DNA of 64,000 bases from SZUA-36 sp963774415 (GCA_963774415.1 CAVZEU010000003.1:868001-932000), one strand, 5' to 3'; counted from the first letter of the stretch, positions 45,822-57,868 are shown. Notes: generated by a model from the letters alone, not told the origin. Numbers and translations are program-made.

Positions 45822-47012
45822 ATGTCCAAGGAAAAATTTGAAAGAACGAAGCCCCATGTGAACGTGGGAACGATTGGTCACGTGGACCACGGCAAGACGA
45901 CGTTGACGGCGGCGATGACGAAGATTTGTTCGGAATCGCGCGGTGGCACGTTCGTGGCCTACGATCAGATCGACAATGCGCCGGAAGAGCGTGAGCGTGG
46001 AATTACGATTGCGACGGCGCACGTGGAGTACGAGTCGGACAAGCGGCATTACGCGCACGTGGACTGTCCGGGGCATGCGGACTACGTGAAGAACATGATC
46101 ACGGGTGCGGCGCAGATGGACGGAGCGATCCTGGTGGTATCGGCGGCGGATGGGCCGATGCCGCAGACGCGGGAGCACATTTTGCTGGCGCGGCAGGTGG
46201 GTGTGCCGTACATCCTGGTGTACATGAACAAGGCGGACCAGGTCGACGACGAGGAGTTGTTGGAGCTGGTGGAGATGGAAGTGCGGGAGTTGTTGAGCTC
46301 GTATGATTTTCCGGGCGACGATCTGCCGGTGGTGACGGGTTCGGCGCTGAAGGCGCTGGAAGGGGACACGTCGGAGATTGGGGTGCCGTCGATTCTGAAG
46401 CTGATCGAGGAGATGGACGCGTACATACCGGAGCCGGAGCGGGATACGGACAAGCCGTTTCTGATGCCGATCGAGGATGTGTTCTCGATATCGGGCCGCG
46501 GCACGGTGGTGACGGGGCGCGTGGAGCGCGGCACGATCAAGGTGGGGGAAGAGATCGAGATCGTGGGTATCCATGCGACCAAGAAGACGACCTGCACGGG
46601 TGTGGAGATGTTCCGCAAGCTGCTGGACGAAGGTCGGGCGGGCGACAATGTGGGGGTGTTGTTGCGGGGCACGAAGCGTGACGAGGTGGAGCGTGGTCAG
46701 GTATTGGCGCACGTGGGCACGATCACGCCGCACACGAAGTTCGAGGCGGAGGTATACATTCTGTCGAAGGACGAGGGTGGGCGTCACACGCCGTTTTTCA
46801 AGGGTTACCGGCCGCAGTTTTATTTTCGTACGACGGACGTGACCGGGGCGGTGGAGTTGCCGGAAGGCGTGGAGATGGTGATGCCGGGCGACAACGTGCA
46901 GATGAAGGTGGAGTTGATAGCGCCGATTGCGATGGAAGAAGGTCTGCGCTTTGCGATCCGTGAGGGCGGCCGCACCGTGGGTGCCGGCGTCGTCGCCAAG
47001 ATCATCGAGTAA
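45822..47012 (+). CDS. tuf: Elongation factor Tu, copy 1
   Basis: GTPase that delivers aminoacyl-tRNA to the ribosome. The ATG at 45822 (GGAGA 7 nt upstream) gives 396 residues. Motifs are G1 GHVDHGKTTL, G2 RGITI, G3 DCPGHADYVKNMITGAAQMD, G4 NKAD (unusually preceded by YM: YMNKADQVDDEE) and G5 SALKALEG. Domain 2 starts near 205 and domain 3 near 300. No base difference is seen from the second copy at 62935 over the part in the window. Codons ending in G (GCG, ACG, GTG, CCG, TTG) dominate strongly, unlike neighbouring ribosomal genes that prefer C endings. Confidence 0.98.
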   Translation: MSKEKFERTKPHVNVGTIGHVDHGKTTLTAAMTKICSESRGGTFVAYDQIDNAPEERERGITIATAHVEYESDKRHYAHVDCPGHADYVKNMITGAAQMDGAILVVSAADGPMPQTREHILLARQVGVPYILVYMNKADQVDDEELLELVEMEVRELLSSYDFPGDDLPVVTGSALKALEGDTSEIGVPSILKLIEEMDAYIPEPERDTDKPFLMPIEDVFSISGRGTVVTGRVERGTIKVGEEIEIVGIHATKKTTCTGVEMFRKLLDEGRAGDNVGVLLRGTKRDEVERGQVLAHVGTITPHTKFEAEVYILSKDEGGRHTPFFKGYRPQFYFRTTDVTGAVELPEGVEMVMPGDNVQMKVELIAPIAMEEGLRFAIREGGRTVGAGVVAKIIE

Positions 47013-47089
47013 AACGGCCCCGACTGGCCGGATTGAAGCGGGCTGGCTGTGGCGTTACTCGCCAGCCGCTGAACTGATGCAGTGATGTA

Positions 47090-47165
<76 letters not shown>

Positions 47166-47226
47166 GCACTGCAGGTGAGATTGGAAGTGAGGCTGGCACA
47201 CAGCCGCGACGGATAACAGGCAGATT

Positions 47227-47607
47227 ATGAACGGCAAAGCGGAAAAAAGCAGACCAGCGTATACGGATACCTTGCTGTTGCTGGTGTCCGTCATCATGTT
47301 GCTGGGCGGTATTGCTGCTTATTACTACTACCAGGACCTGGCGATAACGCCGGTACGGGTGGTGGCCTTGCTGCTGGTAACCCTGGTGGCGGCCTGGGTG
47401 GCGGCCAAATCCAGCAGGGGCGCTGCTTTTTTCCGGTTTCTGAAGGAATCGGACATCGAGCGGCGCAAGGTGGTCTGGCCCACGCACCAGGAAGCGATGC
47501 AGACGTCGCTGATGGTGCTGGTGGTGGTGATCATCATCTCGCTGTTTCTGGCGGCGGTCGACTGGGCCTTGAGCGCCGCGGTCCGCAGCCTCTTGGGCGG
47601 GGGTTGA
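47227..47607 (+). CDS. secE: Preprotein translocase subunit SecE
   Basis: Essential inner-membrane subunit of the SecYEG channel. The 126-residue protein is of the long gammaproteobacterial type with three helices: about 12-38, 42-62 and 93-118. The conserved amphipathic segment FRFLKESDIERRKVVWPTHQEA precedes the last helix. nusG begins 2 bp after its stop, so the two are cotranscribed. Confidence 0.95.
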   Translation: MNGKAEKSRPAYTDTLLLLVSVIMLLGGIAAYYYYQDLAITPVRVVALLLVTLVAAWVAAKSSRGAAFFRFLKESDIERRKVVWPTHQEAMQTSLMVLVVVIIISLFLAAVDWALSAAVRSLLGGG

Positions 47608-47609
47608 TC

Positions 47610-48143
47610 ATGGCCAAGCGCTGGTATGTCGTGCACGCTTTTTCGGGCTTTGAGAAACAGGTTCAGCGCTCGCTGGCGGAGCGCATCGCGCGGGCCGGCA
47701 TGGAAGACAAGTTCGGCCAGATTCTCGTGCCCACCGAGGAAGTCGTGGAAATGAAAGGCGGCCAGAAACGGCGCTCGGACCGAAAGTTTTTCCCGGGTTA
47801 CGTGCTGGTTGAAATGGAGATGACGGACGAGACCTGGCACCTGGTCAAGGACGTGCCCAAGGTCATGGGATTTATCGGCGGCACGCCGGACCACCCGGCG
47901 CCGATCTCGGTCAAGGAAGCCAATACCATCCTGGACCGTGTGCAGGAAGGCGCGGACAAGCCGCGGCCCAAGGTCCTGTTCGAACCCGGCGAGATGGTGC
48001 GTGTGACCGACGGCCCGTTCAACGATTTCAACGGCGTGGTCGAGGAAGTCAATTACGAGAAAAGCCGCTTGCGCGTGGCGGTGCTCATTTTCGGGCGCTC
48101 GACGCCGGTGGAACTGGATTTTCATCAGGTGGAGAAAGCCTGA
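47610..48143 (+). CDS. nusG: Transcription termination/antitermination factor NusG
   Basis: Binds RNA polymerase and Rho or S10. The ATG at 47610 gives the family start MAKRWYVVHAFSGFEKQV and 177 residues; the frame extends two codons upstream, but that is not needed. The NGN domain covers about 1-115 (KFFPGYVLVEMEM ... DVPKVMGFIGG) and the KOW domain the C-terminus (FEPGEMVRVTDGPFNDFNG). Confidence 0.97.
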   Translation: MAKRWYVVHAFSGFEKQVQRSLAERIARAGMEDKFGQILVPTEEVVEMKGGQKRRSDRKFFPGYVLVEMEMTDETWHLVKDVPKVMGFIGGTPDHPAPISVKEANTILDRVQEGADKPRPKVLFEPGEMVRVTDGPFNDFNGVVEEVNYEKSRLRVAVLIFGRSTPVELDFHQVEKA

Positions 48144-48158
48144 GGTTACGGAACATGA

Positions 48159-48187
48159 CGCCGCCGCCCGTGACGCGGGCGGCGGCG
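48159..48187 (+). other. 12-bp GC hairpin between nusG and rplK
   Basis: A perfect 12-bp inverted repeat (48159-48170 with 48176-48187) with loop TGACG. There is no T-run, so it is not a classical terminator. In this position it may be part of the L11-L1 leader or an RNA-processing signal; this is inference. Confidence 0.5.
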
Positions 48188-48289
48188 AACGAGGGCAGAA
48201 ACCCGGGGCGAAAGGCAACGGGCCTGCTTTAACACTGACGGGGAGCCCGCTCACTGGTTGACGGGCGCTGGAACCCGAGGAGTCGAGAA

Positions 48290-48724
48290 ATGGCAAAGAA
48301 AGTCTCTGCATACATCAAGTTGCAGATACCGGCGGGGCAGGCGAACCCGAGTCCGCCGGTCGGGCCGGCGCTTGGACAGCACGGCGTCAATATCATGGAG
48401 TTCTGCAAGGCGTTCAATGCGCAAACGCAGAAAACGGAGCCCGGCCTGCCGCTGCCGGTGGTCATTACCGTGTACGCCGACCGCAGCTTCACCTTCATCA
48501 CCAAGACCCCGCCGGCGGCCGTATTGCTGAAGAAGGCGGCCGGTATCCCGAAGGGCAGCGGTGAGCCCAACACCAACAAGGTGGGAACGGTGACGCGTGA
48601 GCAGTTGGAAGAGATTGCCCGCGCCAAGGAGCCTGACCTGACGGCGGCCGATATGGACGCCGCGGTGCGGACGATCGCGGGCTCCGCCCGCAGCATGGGA
48701 CTCGACGTGAAGGGTGTGATCTGA
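48290..48724 (+). CDS. rplK: 50S ribosomal protein L11
   Basis: Part of the GTPase-associated centre with 23S rRNA. The 144-residue protein has the glycine/proline-rich N-terminus YIKLQIPAGQANPSPPVGPA, then LGQHGVNIMEFCKAFNA, and the C-terminal rRNA-binding domain (PPAAVLLKKAAGI ... GSARSMGLDV). GAGGAG lies 9 bp before the ATG. The stop overlaps the rplA start by one base (TGATG). Confidence 0.97.
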   Translation: MAKKVSAYIKLQIPAGQANPSPPVGPALGQHGVNIMEFCKAFNAQTQKTEPGLPLPVVITVYADRSFTFITKTPPAAVLLKKAAGIPKGSGEPNTNKVGTVTREQLEEIARAKEPDLTAADMDAAVRTIAGSARSMGLDVKGVI

Positions 48725-49419
48725 TGGCCAGGAAGAGCAAACGTGTCGCGGCGATCCGCGAAAAAATCGAGCCGGGCAAGGTTTATGCCGTCGAGGAAGC
48801 CCTGCAACTGCTCAAGACCATCAGCAACGTGAAGTTCACCGAGTCCGTGGACGTCGCGGTCAAGCTCGGCATCGACCCGAAGAAGTCGGATCAGAATGTC
48901 CGTGGTTCGACCGTGCTGCCCAATGGCACCGGCAAGACCGTCAAGGTCGCGGTCTTCACGCAGGGAGAAAACGTTGACAAGGCCCTGGAGGCCGGCGCCG
49001 ATGCGGTCGGCCTCGATGACCTGCACGACCGGATCGCGGGCGGCGACCTCGATTTCGATGTCGTCATCGCCTCACCGGATGCAATGCGTGTGGTCGGCAA
49101 ACTCGGCCAGGTTCTGGGCCCGCGCGGGCTGATGCCGAACCCGAAGGTCGGCACGGTGGCGGCCGACGTCGCCACGGCGGTGCGGAACGCCAAGGCCGGC
49201 CAGGTGCGATTCCGCGCCGACAAGGGCGGGATCGTTCACGGCACGATTGGCAAGGTCAGCTTCGGCGTTGAAGAGTTGCGGGCTAACCTGGCGGCGTTGC
49301 TGACCGATTTGCAGCGTCTCAAGCCGGCCTCTTCCAAGGGCCAGTATTTGAAGAAGGTTGCACTGTCCACCACCATGGGGCCGGGCCTCGTGGTGGATCA
49401 TTCGGACTTCAAGATTTAG
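48724..49419 (+). CDS. rplA: 50S ribosomal protein L1
   Basis: L1-stalk protein and, in enterobacteria, translational repressor of the L11 operon. The 231-residue protein contains VKFTESVDVAVKLGIDPKKS, the L1 signature VVGKLGQVLGPRGLMPNPK and GTVAADVATAVRNAKAGQV. Translation is coupled to rplK. A 386-bp leader before rplJ follows. Confidence 0.97.
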   Translation: MARKSKRVAAIREKIEPGKVYAVEEALQLLKTISNVKFTESVDVAVKLGIDPKKSDQNVRGSTVLPNGTGKTVKVAVFTQGENVDKALEAGADAVGLDDLHDRIAGGDLDFDVVIASPDAMRVVGKLGQVLGPRGLMPNPKVGTVAADVATAVRNAKAGQVRFRADKGGIVHGTIGKVSFGVEELRANLAALLTDLQRLKPASSKGQYLKKVALSTTMGPGLVVDHSDFKI

Positions 49420-49805
49420 CACGACGGGTTCGCCGTGGCGTCTTACGCCGCCGCGGCAGCTTGTGTGCAAGGGTTTCATCGGCGTTGGCCGGTGAAGCGG
49501 CGGGCAGGTTCCGGTTTTGTCGCTCCCGGTCACGGGAAGGCACTCCGGGGCCTTGATCGTCAGAGACCGCAGGTACCGGCCGGCCGTGGATTACGGCAAA
49601 CCGGTTTAAGCGTGTTCCGGGAAACCGGTCACTGCCTGCGCAGATGGTGGAGCCTCCGCTTCTCGAGCGTTCTCGAGCGAGAGCGTTGGAGAAGCGGGGT
49701 AGCCACCGAAGGATCGATATTGGTCCTGTGGCGGGCACACGGTGTTCGTCATGAGTCGTTATTGGTGCCGGATTCGTCCGGTTGTTTGACTCTAGGAGGT
49801 ATCAA
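49420..49805 (+). promoter_or_regulatory. rplJ-rplL leader region with long hairpin
   Basis: This 386-bp region has no gene that I can support. Its main feature is a long hairpin: CCGCTTCTC (49656-49664) pairs with GAGAAGCGG (49689-49697), and the inner arms CGTTCTCG and CGAGAGCG pair with one G-U. In E. coli the L10 leader binds L10-(L12)4 and controls rplJL translation, so this hairpin is a candidate for that role. The rplJ ribosome binding site AGGAGG is 7 bp before the ATG. Confidence 0.55.
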
Positions 49806-50333
49806 ATGGCTCTGAGTATTGAGCAGAAGAAGGCAGTCGTCGAACAGGTGACGGAAGTCGCCAGGACGGCGTTGGCTGCCGTCGCGGCGGAGTATCGCGG
49901 TTTGACCGTCGAGGAAATGACCGATCTGCGCGCCAAGGCGCGTGCGAGCGGGGTTTATCTCAAGGTCGCCAAGAACACGCTGGTGCGCCGGGCCGTGGAA
50001 GGTACCGAGTTTGAGTGCATGCAGGATTCCCTTATCGGACCCCTGCTGTTCGCTTTTAGTATGGAAGATCCGGGTGCTGCCGCACGTCTGGTCAAGGATT
50101 TCGTCAAGTCGAACGACAAGCTCATCGCAAAGCTTGTCGCCGTGGGCGGTGAGTTGTACGACGCGTCCGAACTGGAGCGTCTGTCCAGCCTGCCGACCTA
50201 CGATCAGGCCTTGGCGATATTGATGGGCGTGATGCAAGCACCGATCGAGAAATTTGTCCGTACTTTGGCGGAACCGCATACCAAGCTGGTACGCAGTTTT
50301 GCTGCTGTTCGCGATGCAAAACAGGCTGCCTGA
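49806..50333 (+). CDS. rplJ: 50S ribosomal protein L10
   Basis: Base of the L7/L12 stalk and, in known systems, autoregulator of its operon. The ATG at 49806 gives 175 residues starting MALSIEQKKAVVEQV. The rRNA-binding domain contains EYRGLTVEEMTDLRAKAR and NTLVRRAVEGTEFE. The C-terminal helix (PHTKLVRSFAAVRDAKQ) is the L12-binding spine. rplL follows by 63 bp. Confidence 0.97.
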   Translation: MALSIEQKKAVVEQVTEVARTALAAVAAEYRGLTVEEMTDLRAKARASGVYLKVAKNTLVRRAVEGTEFECMQDSLIGPLLFAFSMEDPGAAARLVKDFVKSNDKLIAKLVAVGGELYDASELERLSSLPTYDQALAILMGVMQAPIEKFVRTLAEPHTKLVRSFAAVRDAKQAA

Positions 50334-50396
50334 TAGTTTTACATTAACCCCGGCAGCCGCCAGGTTGCCCTAACCGATGAAAGTGGAGAGACGACA

Positions 50397-50777
50397 ATGG
50401 CCGTTTCAAAAGAAGATATCCTGGAAACCATTGCCCAGATGAGCGTGATGGAGGTCGTGGACCTGATCAGCGCAATGGAAGAGAAGTTCGGCGTTTCTGC
50501 GGCAGCGCCCGTAGCCGTGGCTGCCGGTCCGGCAGCAGGCGACGAGAGCGCCGCCGTCGAGGAAAAGACCGAGTTTGACGTGGTGTTGGCCTCTTTCGGC
50601 AACTCCAAGGTTCCCGTGATCAAGGCCGTGCGTGAAATTACCGGCCTGGGCCTGAAGGAAGCCAAGGACCTGGTCGAAAGCGCGCCCGCCAGTATCAAGG
50701 AAGGCGTCGAACAGGCCGAAGCCGACGAAATGAAGAAAAAGCTCGAGGAGGTAGGTGCTACCGTCGAGATCAAGTAA
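50397..50777 (+). CDS. rplL: 50S ribosomal protein L7/L12
   Basis: Multicopy stalk protein that recruits translational GTPases. The 126-residue protein has the N-terminal dimerisation domain (VSKEDILETIAQMSVMEVVD), an Ala-rich hinge (about 37-55) and the C-terminal domain (TEFDVVLASFGNSKVPVIKA ... GLGLKEAKDLVESAP). GGAGAG precedes the ATG. The stop lies within a hairpin described separately. Confidence 0.97.
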   Translation: MAVSKEDILETIAQMSVMEVVDLISAMEEKFGVSAAAPVAVAAGPAAGDESAAVEEKTEFDVVLASFGNSKVPVIKAVREITGLGLKEAKDLVESAPASIKEGVEQAEADEMKKKLEEVGATVEIK

Positions 50778-50796
50778 ATCAATTTTTTTGATTTAC
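50774..50796 (+). other. AT-rich hairpin at the rplL stop
   Basis: A perfect 9-bp inverted repeat GTAAATCAA/TTGATTTAC (50774-50782 with 50788-50796) with a T5 loop covers the rplL stop. In E. coli this gap holds a transcription attenuator and an RNase III site that set the rplL:rpoB ratio. A comparable role here is plausible but unproven. Confidence 0.45.
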
Positions 50797-50902
50797 CGGA
50801 AGGAAAGTAGGATTTGGCTGGGGACGGACGTCTCCGGCCTGTTCCTGTTTGTCGATAAATTTCGCGGCCATTGCCCCGGCCGCTCAAGAGGCTGTTGGTG
50901 AC

Positions 50903-53900
50903 ATGAATTACTCATTTACTGAGAAAAAGCGTATTCGCAAAGATTTCGGCAAGCAGCGGGAAGTACTGCAAGTACCCAACCTGCTGGCGACCCAAGTGCA
51001 ATCCTACGCGGAATTCCTGCAGCTGGAAACCGTAGCGGAAGAACGGCGCGACCGCGGCCTCCATGGCGCCCTGCAATCCGTATTTCCGATTGTATCCTAC
51101 TCGCGCAACGCCGCGCTCGAATATGTCAGCTACAAGCTGGGAGAGCCGCCTTTCGACGTCAAGGAGTGCAAACTCCGGGGCATGACGTTCGCGGCGCCGC
51201 TGCGCGTCAAGGTGCGCCTGGTCATATACGACAAGGAAAGTTCGGCCAAGCAGAAACCCGTCAAGTTCGTCAAGGAACAGGAAGTCTACATGGGCGACTT
51301 GCCGCTGATGACCGATACCGGCACCTTCGTCATCAACGGCACGGAACGGGTCATCGTTTCACAGCTGCACCGCTCCCCGGGCGTGTTCTTCGACCACGAC
51401 AAGGGCAAGACCCATTCCAGCGGCAAACTGTTGTTCTCGGCGCGTGTCATCCCGTACCGCGGGTCCTGGTTGGATTTCGAATTCGACCCCAAGGACGCGA
51501 TCTACACGCGTATCGACCGGCGCCGGAAACTGCCGGTGACCGTGCTGTTGCGCGCGATGGGCATGAACAACGAGGAAATGCTCGCCACGTTCTTCGAAAC
51601 CAGCAGTATCGCGCTGCTGAAAGAAGGCGCCAAGCTCGGTGTCGTACCGGAGCGGCTGCGCGGCGAATCCGCGTTGATCGATATCACCGACAAGGACGGC
51701 AACGTCATCGTCGCCAATGGCAAACGCATCACCGCCCGTCACGTCAAGCTGATCGAGGAGGCCGACATCAAGGCCCTGAACGTCCCGGATAATTACCTGG
51801 TCGAAAAGATCCTCGCACACAGTATCGTCGACAAGGAATCGGGTGAACTGCTGGCCGACGCCAACGACGAGATCACCGAGGAGTTGCTGCAGAAGCTGCG
51901 TGATGCCGGCGTCAAGAAGTTCGAGATACTGTATGTGAACGACCTCGACCAGGGCCCGTACATTTCAAACACGCTGCGGGCCGACACGTCCACCAACGAA
52001 CTGGAGGCGCTGGTCGAGATTTACCGGATGATGCGACCGGGTGAGCCGCCGACCAAGGAGGCCGCGCAGAACCTGTTCAAGAACCTGTTCTTCAGCGAGG
52101 ACCGTTACGACCTGTCCAGCGTGGGCCGCATGAAGTTCAATCGCCGCGTGGGCCGCAAGGAAATCGAGGGCCCCGGTGTGCTCGACCGCGAGGACATCCT
52201 GGCGGCATTGAAAGTACTGATCGACATCCGCAACGGCAAGGGCTCGGTCGACGATATCGATCACCTGGGGAACCGGCGCGTACGCAGTGTCGGCGAGATG
52301 GCGGAAAACGTGTTCCGCGTGGGTGTGGTCAGGGTGGAGCGCGCGGTGCGCGAACGCCTGTCCGTCGCCGAAAGCGAGGACCTGTCGCCGCAGGAACTGA
52401 TCAATGCCAAGCCGGTCGCCGCCGCGATCAAGGAATTTTTCGGCTCCAGCCAGCTCAGCCAGTTCATGGATCAGAACAACCCGTTGTCGGAGGTGACGCA
52501 CAAGCGCCGCGTTTCCGCGCTGGGTCCGGGCGGGCTGACGCGTGAAAGGGCCGGGTTCGAGGTCCGTGACGTCCACCCCACGCACTACGGGCGCGTCTGC
52601 CCGATTGAAACGCCCGAGGGGCCGAACATCGGTTTGATCAACTCGCTGGCGGTTTATGCCCGGACCAACGATTACGGCTTTCTCGAGACCCCGTACCGCC
52701 AGGTCAAGGGCGGCAAGGTCACCAACGAGGTGGAATACCTGTCCGCGATCGTCGAGGGCGATTTCATCATCGCCCAGGCCAATGCCGAACTCGACGGCAA
52801 CGGTAAATTCGTCGAAGAGTTCATCCCGTGCCGGCACCAGGGGGAGTTCAGTCTCAAGGAAGCCTCGGAAATCAACTACATGGACGTATCGCCGAAGCAG
52901 ATCGTCTCCGTGGCTGCATCGCTGGTGCCGTTCCTGGAGCACGATGACGCCAACCGCGCGCTGATGGGTTCCAACATGCAGCGCCAGGCGGTGCCGACGC
53001 TGCAGGCCGAAAAACCGCTGGTCGGCACCGGCATGGAGCGTTCGGTCGCAACCGATTCCGGCGTAACCGCCGTCGCCAAGCGCGGCGGTATCGTCGACCA
53101 GGTGGACGCGGGGCGCATTGTCGTGCGCGCCAACGAGGACGAGGTACCGCCGGGCGACCCGGGGGTCGATATTTACAACCTGGTCAAGTACCAGCGCTCT
53201 AACCAGAACACCTGCATGAACCAGCGTCCGCTGGTGCTGATGGGGGATGTCGTCGCCAAGGGGGATGTCCTCGCGGACGGCCCCTCGACCGACCTCGGTG
53301 AGTTGGCGCTCGGCCAGAACATGCTGGTCGCGTTCATGCCCTGGAACGGCTATAACTTCGAGGATTCCATCCTGATCTCGGAGCGGGTGGTGCAGGAAGA
53401 CCGCTTCACCACCATCCACATCGAGGAGCTGACCTGCGTGGCGCGCGACACCAAGCTCGGCCCCGAAGAAATATCCGCCGACATTCCGAACGTGGGCGAG
53501 CACAACCTGGCCAAGCTCGATCAGTCCGGCATCGTCTACATCGGTGCGGAGGTGAAGGCGGGCGACATCCTCGTCGGCAAGGTCACGCCCAAGGGCGAAA
53601 CGCAGTTGACGCCGGAGGAAAAGCTGTTGCGGGCCATCTTTGGCGAGAAGGCGTCCGACGTCAAGGACACTTCCCTGCGCGTCCATTCCGGTACCGAGGG
53701 CACCGTCATCGACGTCCAGGTCTTCACCCGCGACGGCGTGGAAAAGGACGAGCGTGCGATTTCGATCGAAAAGGAAGAGTTGCGCCAGGTCAGGAAGGAC
53801 CTGGACGACCAGCTGAGGATCGTCGAAGGCGCCATCTACCAGCGCCTGGAAAACGCGCTCGTCGGCAAGGTTGCCGACAAGGGGCCCAAGGGTCTGAAGA

Positions 53901-54985
53901 AAGGCAGCAAGGTGACGCGTGACTATCTTGACAAGCTGGACCCGGAAGACTGGTTCAAGCTCCGCATGCGCAATAATGACGTCAATGAATTGCTCGAACA
54001 CCTGGCGGACCAGATCAAGGCGCAGCGCGAGGCTTTCGATGCGCGTTTCGAGGTCAAGAAGGGCAAGATCACGCGCGGCGATGACCTGGCCCCCGGGGTG
54101 CTCAAGATGGTCAAGGTCTACATGGCGGTCAAGCGGCGTATCCAGCCGGGCGACAAGATGGCCGGCCGCCACGGCAACAAGGGTGTCATCTCGATGATCG
54201 TGCCGCAGGAGGACATGCCGTACATGGAAGACGGTACGCCCGTGGATGTGGTTTTGAACCCACTGGGTGTGCCCTCGCGCATGAACATCGGCCAGGTCCT
54301 GGAAACCCACCTGGGCTGGGCCGCCAAGGGCCTCGGCAGACGCATCTCGGAGATGCTCGAGGAAAAAGCCAAGACCGACGAGATCCGCAAGTTCCTCGAC
54401 GGGGTCTACAACAGCGACCAGGCCGGCCGCGTCGACATGAGTTCGTTCAGCGCCGGGGAAATCCGGGAGATGGCCGAGAACCTGCGCGGCGGTGTGCCGA
54501 TGGCGACACCGGTATTCGACGGCGCGCCCGAAACGGAGATCAAGCGCCTGCTGGAACTGGCCGGCCTGCCGACGTCCGGCCAGACGACCTTGTACGACGG
54601 CCGCACCGGTGAAGCCTTCGACCGGCCGGTTACCGTCGGCTACATGTACATGCTGAAACTGAACCATCTGGTCGATGACAAGATGCATGCGCGCTCCACC
54701 GGGCCTTACAGCCTGGTCACGCAGCAGCCCCTTGGCGGCAAGGCGCAGTTCGGCGGGCAACGCTTCGGTGAAATGGAGGTCTGGGCCCTTGAAGCCTACG
54801 GCGCTGCCTACACGCTGCAGGAAATGCTGACCGTCAAGTCCGATGACGTGACGGGACGCAACCAGATGTACAAGAACATTGTTGATGGTAACCATCAGAT
54901 GGCTGCCGGCATGCCGGAGTCCTTCAACGTCCTGGTGAAGGAGATCCGCTCGCTCGCGATCAACATGGAACTCGAAGAGACATGA
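50903..54985 (+). CDS. rpoB: DNA-directed RNA polymerase subunit beta
   Basis: The ATG at 50903 gives the family N-terminus MNYSFTEKKRIRKDFGK and 1,360 residues, normal for gammaproteobacteria; the frame is open 18 codons further up. The rifampicin-binding region is intact and of sensitive type (SQLSQFMDQNNPLSEVTHKR, then RVSALGPGGL). Other motifs are RPLVLMGDVVAKGD, the lysine-rich GDKMAGRHGNKGV of the active site, and the C-terminal KLNHLVDDKMHARSTGPYSL. Repeat element D begins 9 bp after the stop. Confidence 0.98.
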   Translation: MNYSFTEKKRIRKDFGKQREVLQVPNLLATQVQSYAEFLQLETVAEERRDRGLHGALQSVFPIVSYSRNAALEYVSYKLGEPPFDVKECKLRGMTFAAPLRVKVRLVIYDKESSAKQKPVKFVKEQEVYMGDLPLMTDTGTFVINGTERVIVSQLHRSPGVFFDHDKGKTHSSGKLLFSARVIPYRGSWLDFEFDPKDAIYTRIDRRRKLPVTVLLRAMGMNNEEMLATFFETSSIALLKEGAKLGVVPERLRGESALIDITDKDGNVIVANGKRITARHVKLIEEADIKALNVPDNYLVEKILAHSIVDKESGELLADANDEITEELLQKLRDAGVKKFEILYVNDLDQGPYISNTLRADTSTNELEALVEIYRMMRPGEPPTKEAAQNLFKNLFFSEDRYDLSSVGRMKFNRRVGRKEIEGPGVLDREDILAALKVLIDIRNGKGSVDDIDHLGNRRVRSVGEMAENVFRVGVVRVERAVRERLSVAESEDLSPQELINAKPVAAAIKEFFGSSQLSQFMDQNNPLSEVTHKRRVSALGPGGLTRERAGFEVRDVHPTHYGRVCPIETPEGPNIGLINSLAVYARTNDYGFLETPYRQVKGGKVTNEVEYLSAIVEGDFIIAQANAELDGNGKFVEEFIPCRHQGEFSLKEASEINYMDVSPKQIVSVAASLVPFLEHDDANRALMGSNMQRQAVPTLQAEKPLVGTGMERSVATDSGVTAVAKRGGIVDQVDAGRIVVRANEDEVPPGDPGVDIYNLVKYQRSNQNTCMNQRPLVLMGDVVAKGDVLADGPSTDLGELALGQNMLVAFMPWNGYNFEDSILISERVVQEDRFTTIHIEELTCVARDTKLGPEEISADIPNVGEHNLAKLDQSGIVYIGAEVKAGDILVGKVTPKGETQLTPEEKLLRAIFGEKASDVKDTSLRVHSGTEGTVIDVQVFTRDGVEKDERAISIEKEELRQVRKDLDDQLRIVEGAIYQRLENALVGKVADKGPKGLKKGSKVTRDYLDKLDPEDWFKLRMRNNDVNELLEHLADQIKAQREAFDARFEVKKGKITRGDDLAPGVLKMVKVYMAVKRRIQPGDKMAGRHGNKGVISMIVPQEDMPYMEDGTPVDVVLNPLGVPSRMNIGQVLETHLGWAAKGLGRRISEMLEEKAKTDEIRKFLDGVYNSDQAGRVDMSSFSAGEIREMAENLRGGVPMATPVFDGAPETEIKRLLELAGLPTSGQTTLYDGRTGEAFDRPVTVGYMYMLKLNHLVDDKMHARSTGPYSLVTQQPLGGKAQFGGQRFGEMEVWALEAYGAAYTLQEMLTVKSDDVTGRNQMYKNIVDGNHQMAAGMPESFNVLVKEIRSLAINMELEET

Positions 54986-54993
54986 TTTCAGGG

Positions 54994-55253
54994 CCTGTTA
55001 ATACTTACCAGGTCGCTGCGACGGAAGTCCATTTTGATCAATGCAAGGAACGATAAACGTAATGTATTCTATATACTTTAGTGCAGAGAGACGCCGTAGT
55101 GAGCAAAATGGGCTCCGTCCCTCTGGGTTATCGCCCCAAATGGTCCCATGCTACGTTGCTCGTCACTTATTTGGAGTTACCAAACCACTTTCCTCGCGCC
55201 TTGCCTGGCACCATTTGGGTCGGCAACGCAGCGATCTGGTAAGTGTTAACAAG
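54994..55253. mobile_element. Repeat element D: core element between rpoB and rpoC
   Basis: Imperfect 27-bp inverted ends (54994-55020 and 55227-55253) enclose a sequence that aligns without evident gaps to the inner core of element B, including the inner inverted repeat around CCAAATGG/CCATTTGG. The outer 18-bp ends of A and B are absent. The element fills almost the entire rpoB-rpoC gap, leaving just the rpoC ribosome binding site GGAG (55260-55263). A 77-codon frame in it (55041-55274) ends in a TGA that overlaps the rpoC GTG. The rpoBC transcript must read through it. Confidence 0.75.
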
Positions 55254-55270
55254 CCCCTTGGAGATATGCG

Positions 55271-57868
<2,598 letters not shown>

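Noticed and set aside
51965..54895. Long open frame of 976 codons antisense to rpoB, and similar long antisense frames opposite fusA (60803-62911), ftsH (4681-5892), the POT transporter (8252-9706) and tuf (45783-46787)
   Set aside because: They mirror the codon structure of GC-rich genes on the other strand, have no family motifs and no ribosome binding sites, and the sense genes are certain.
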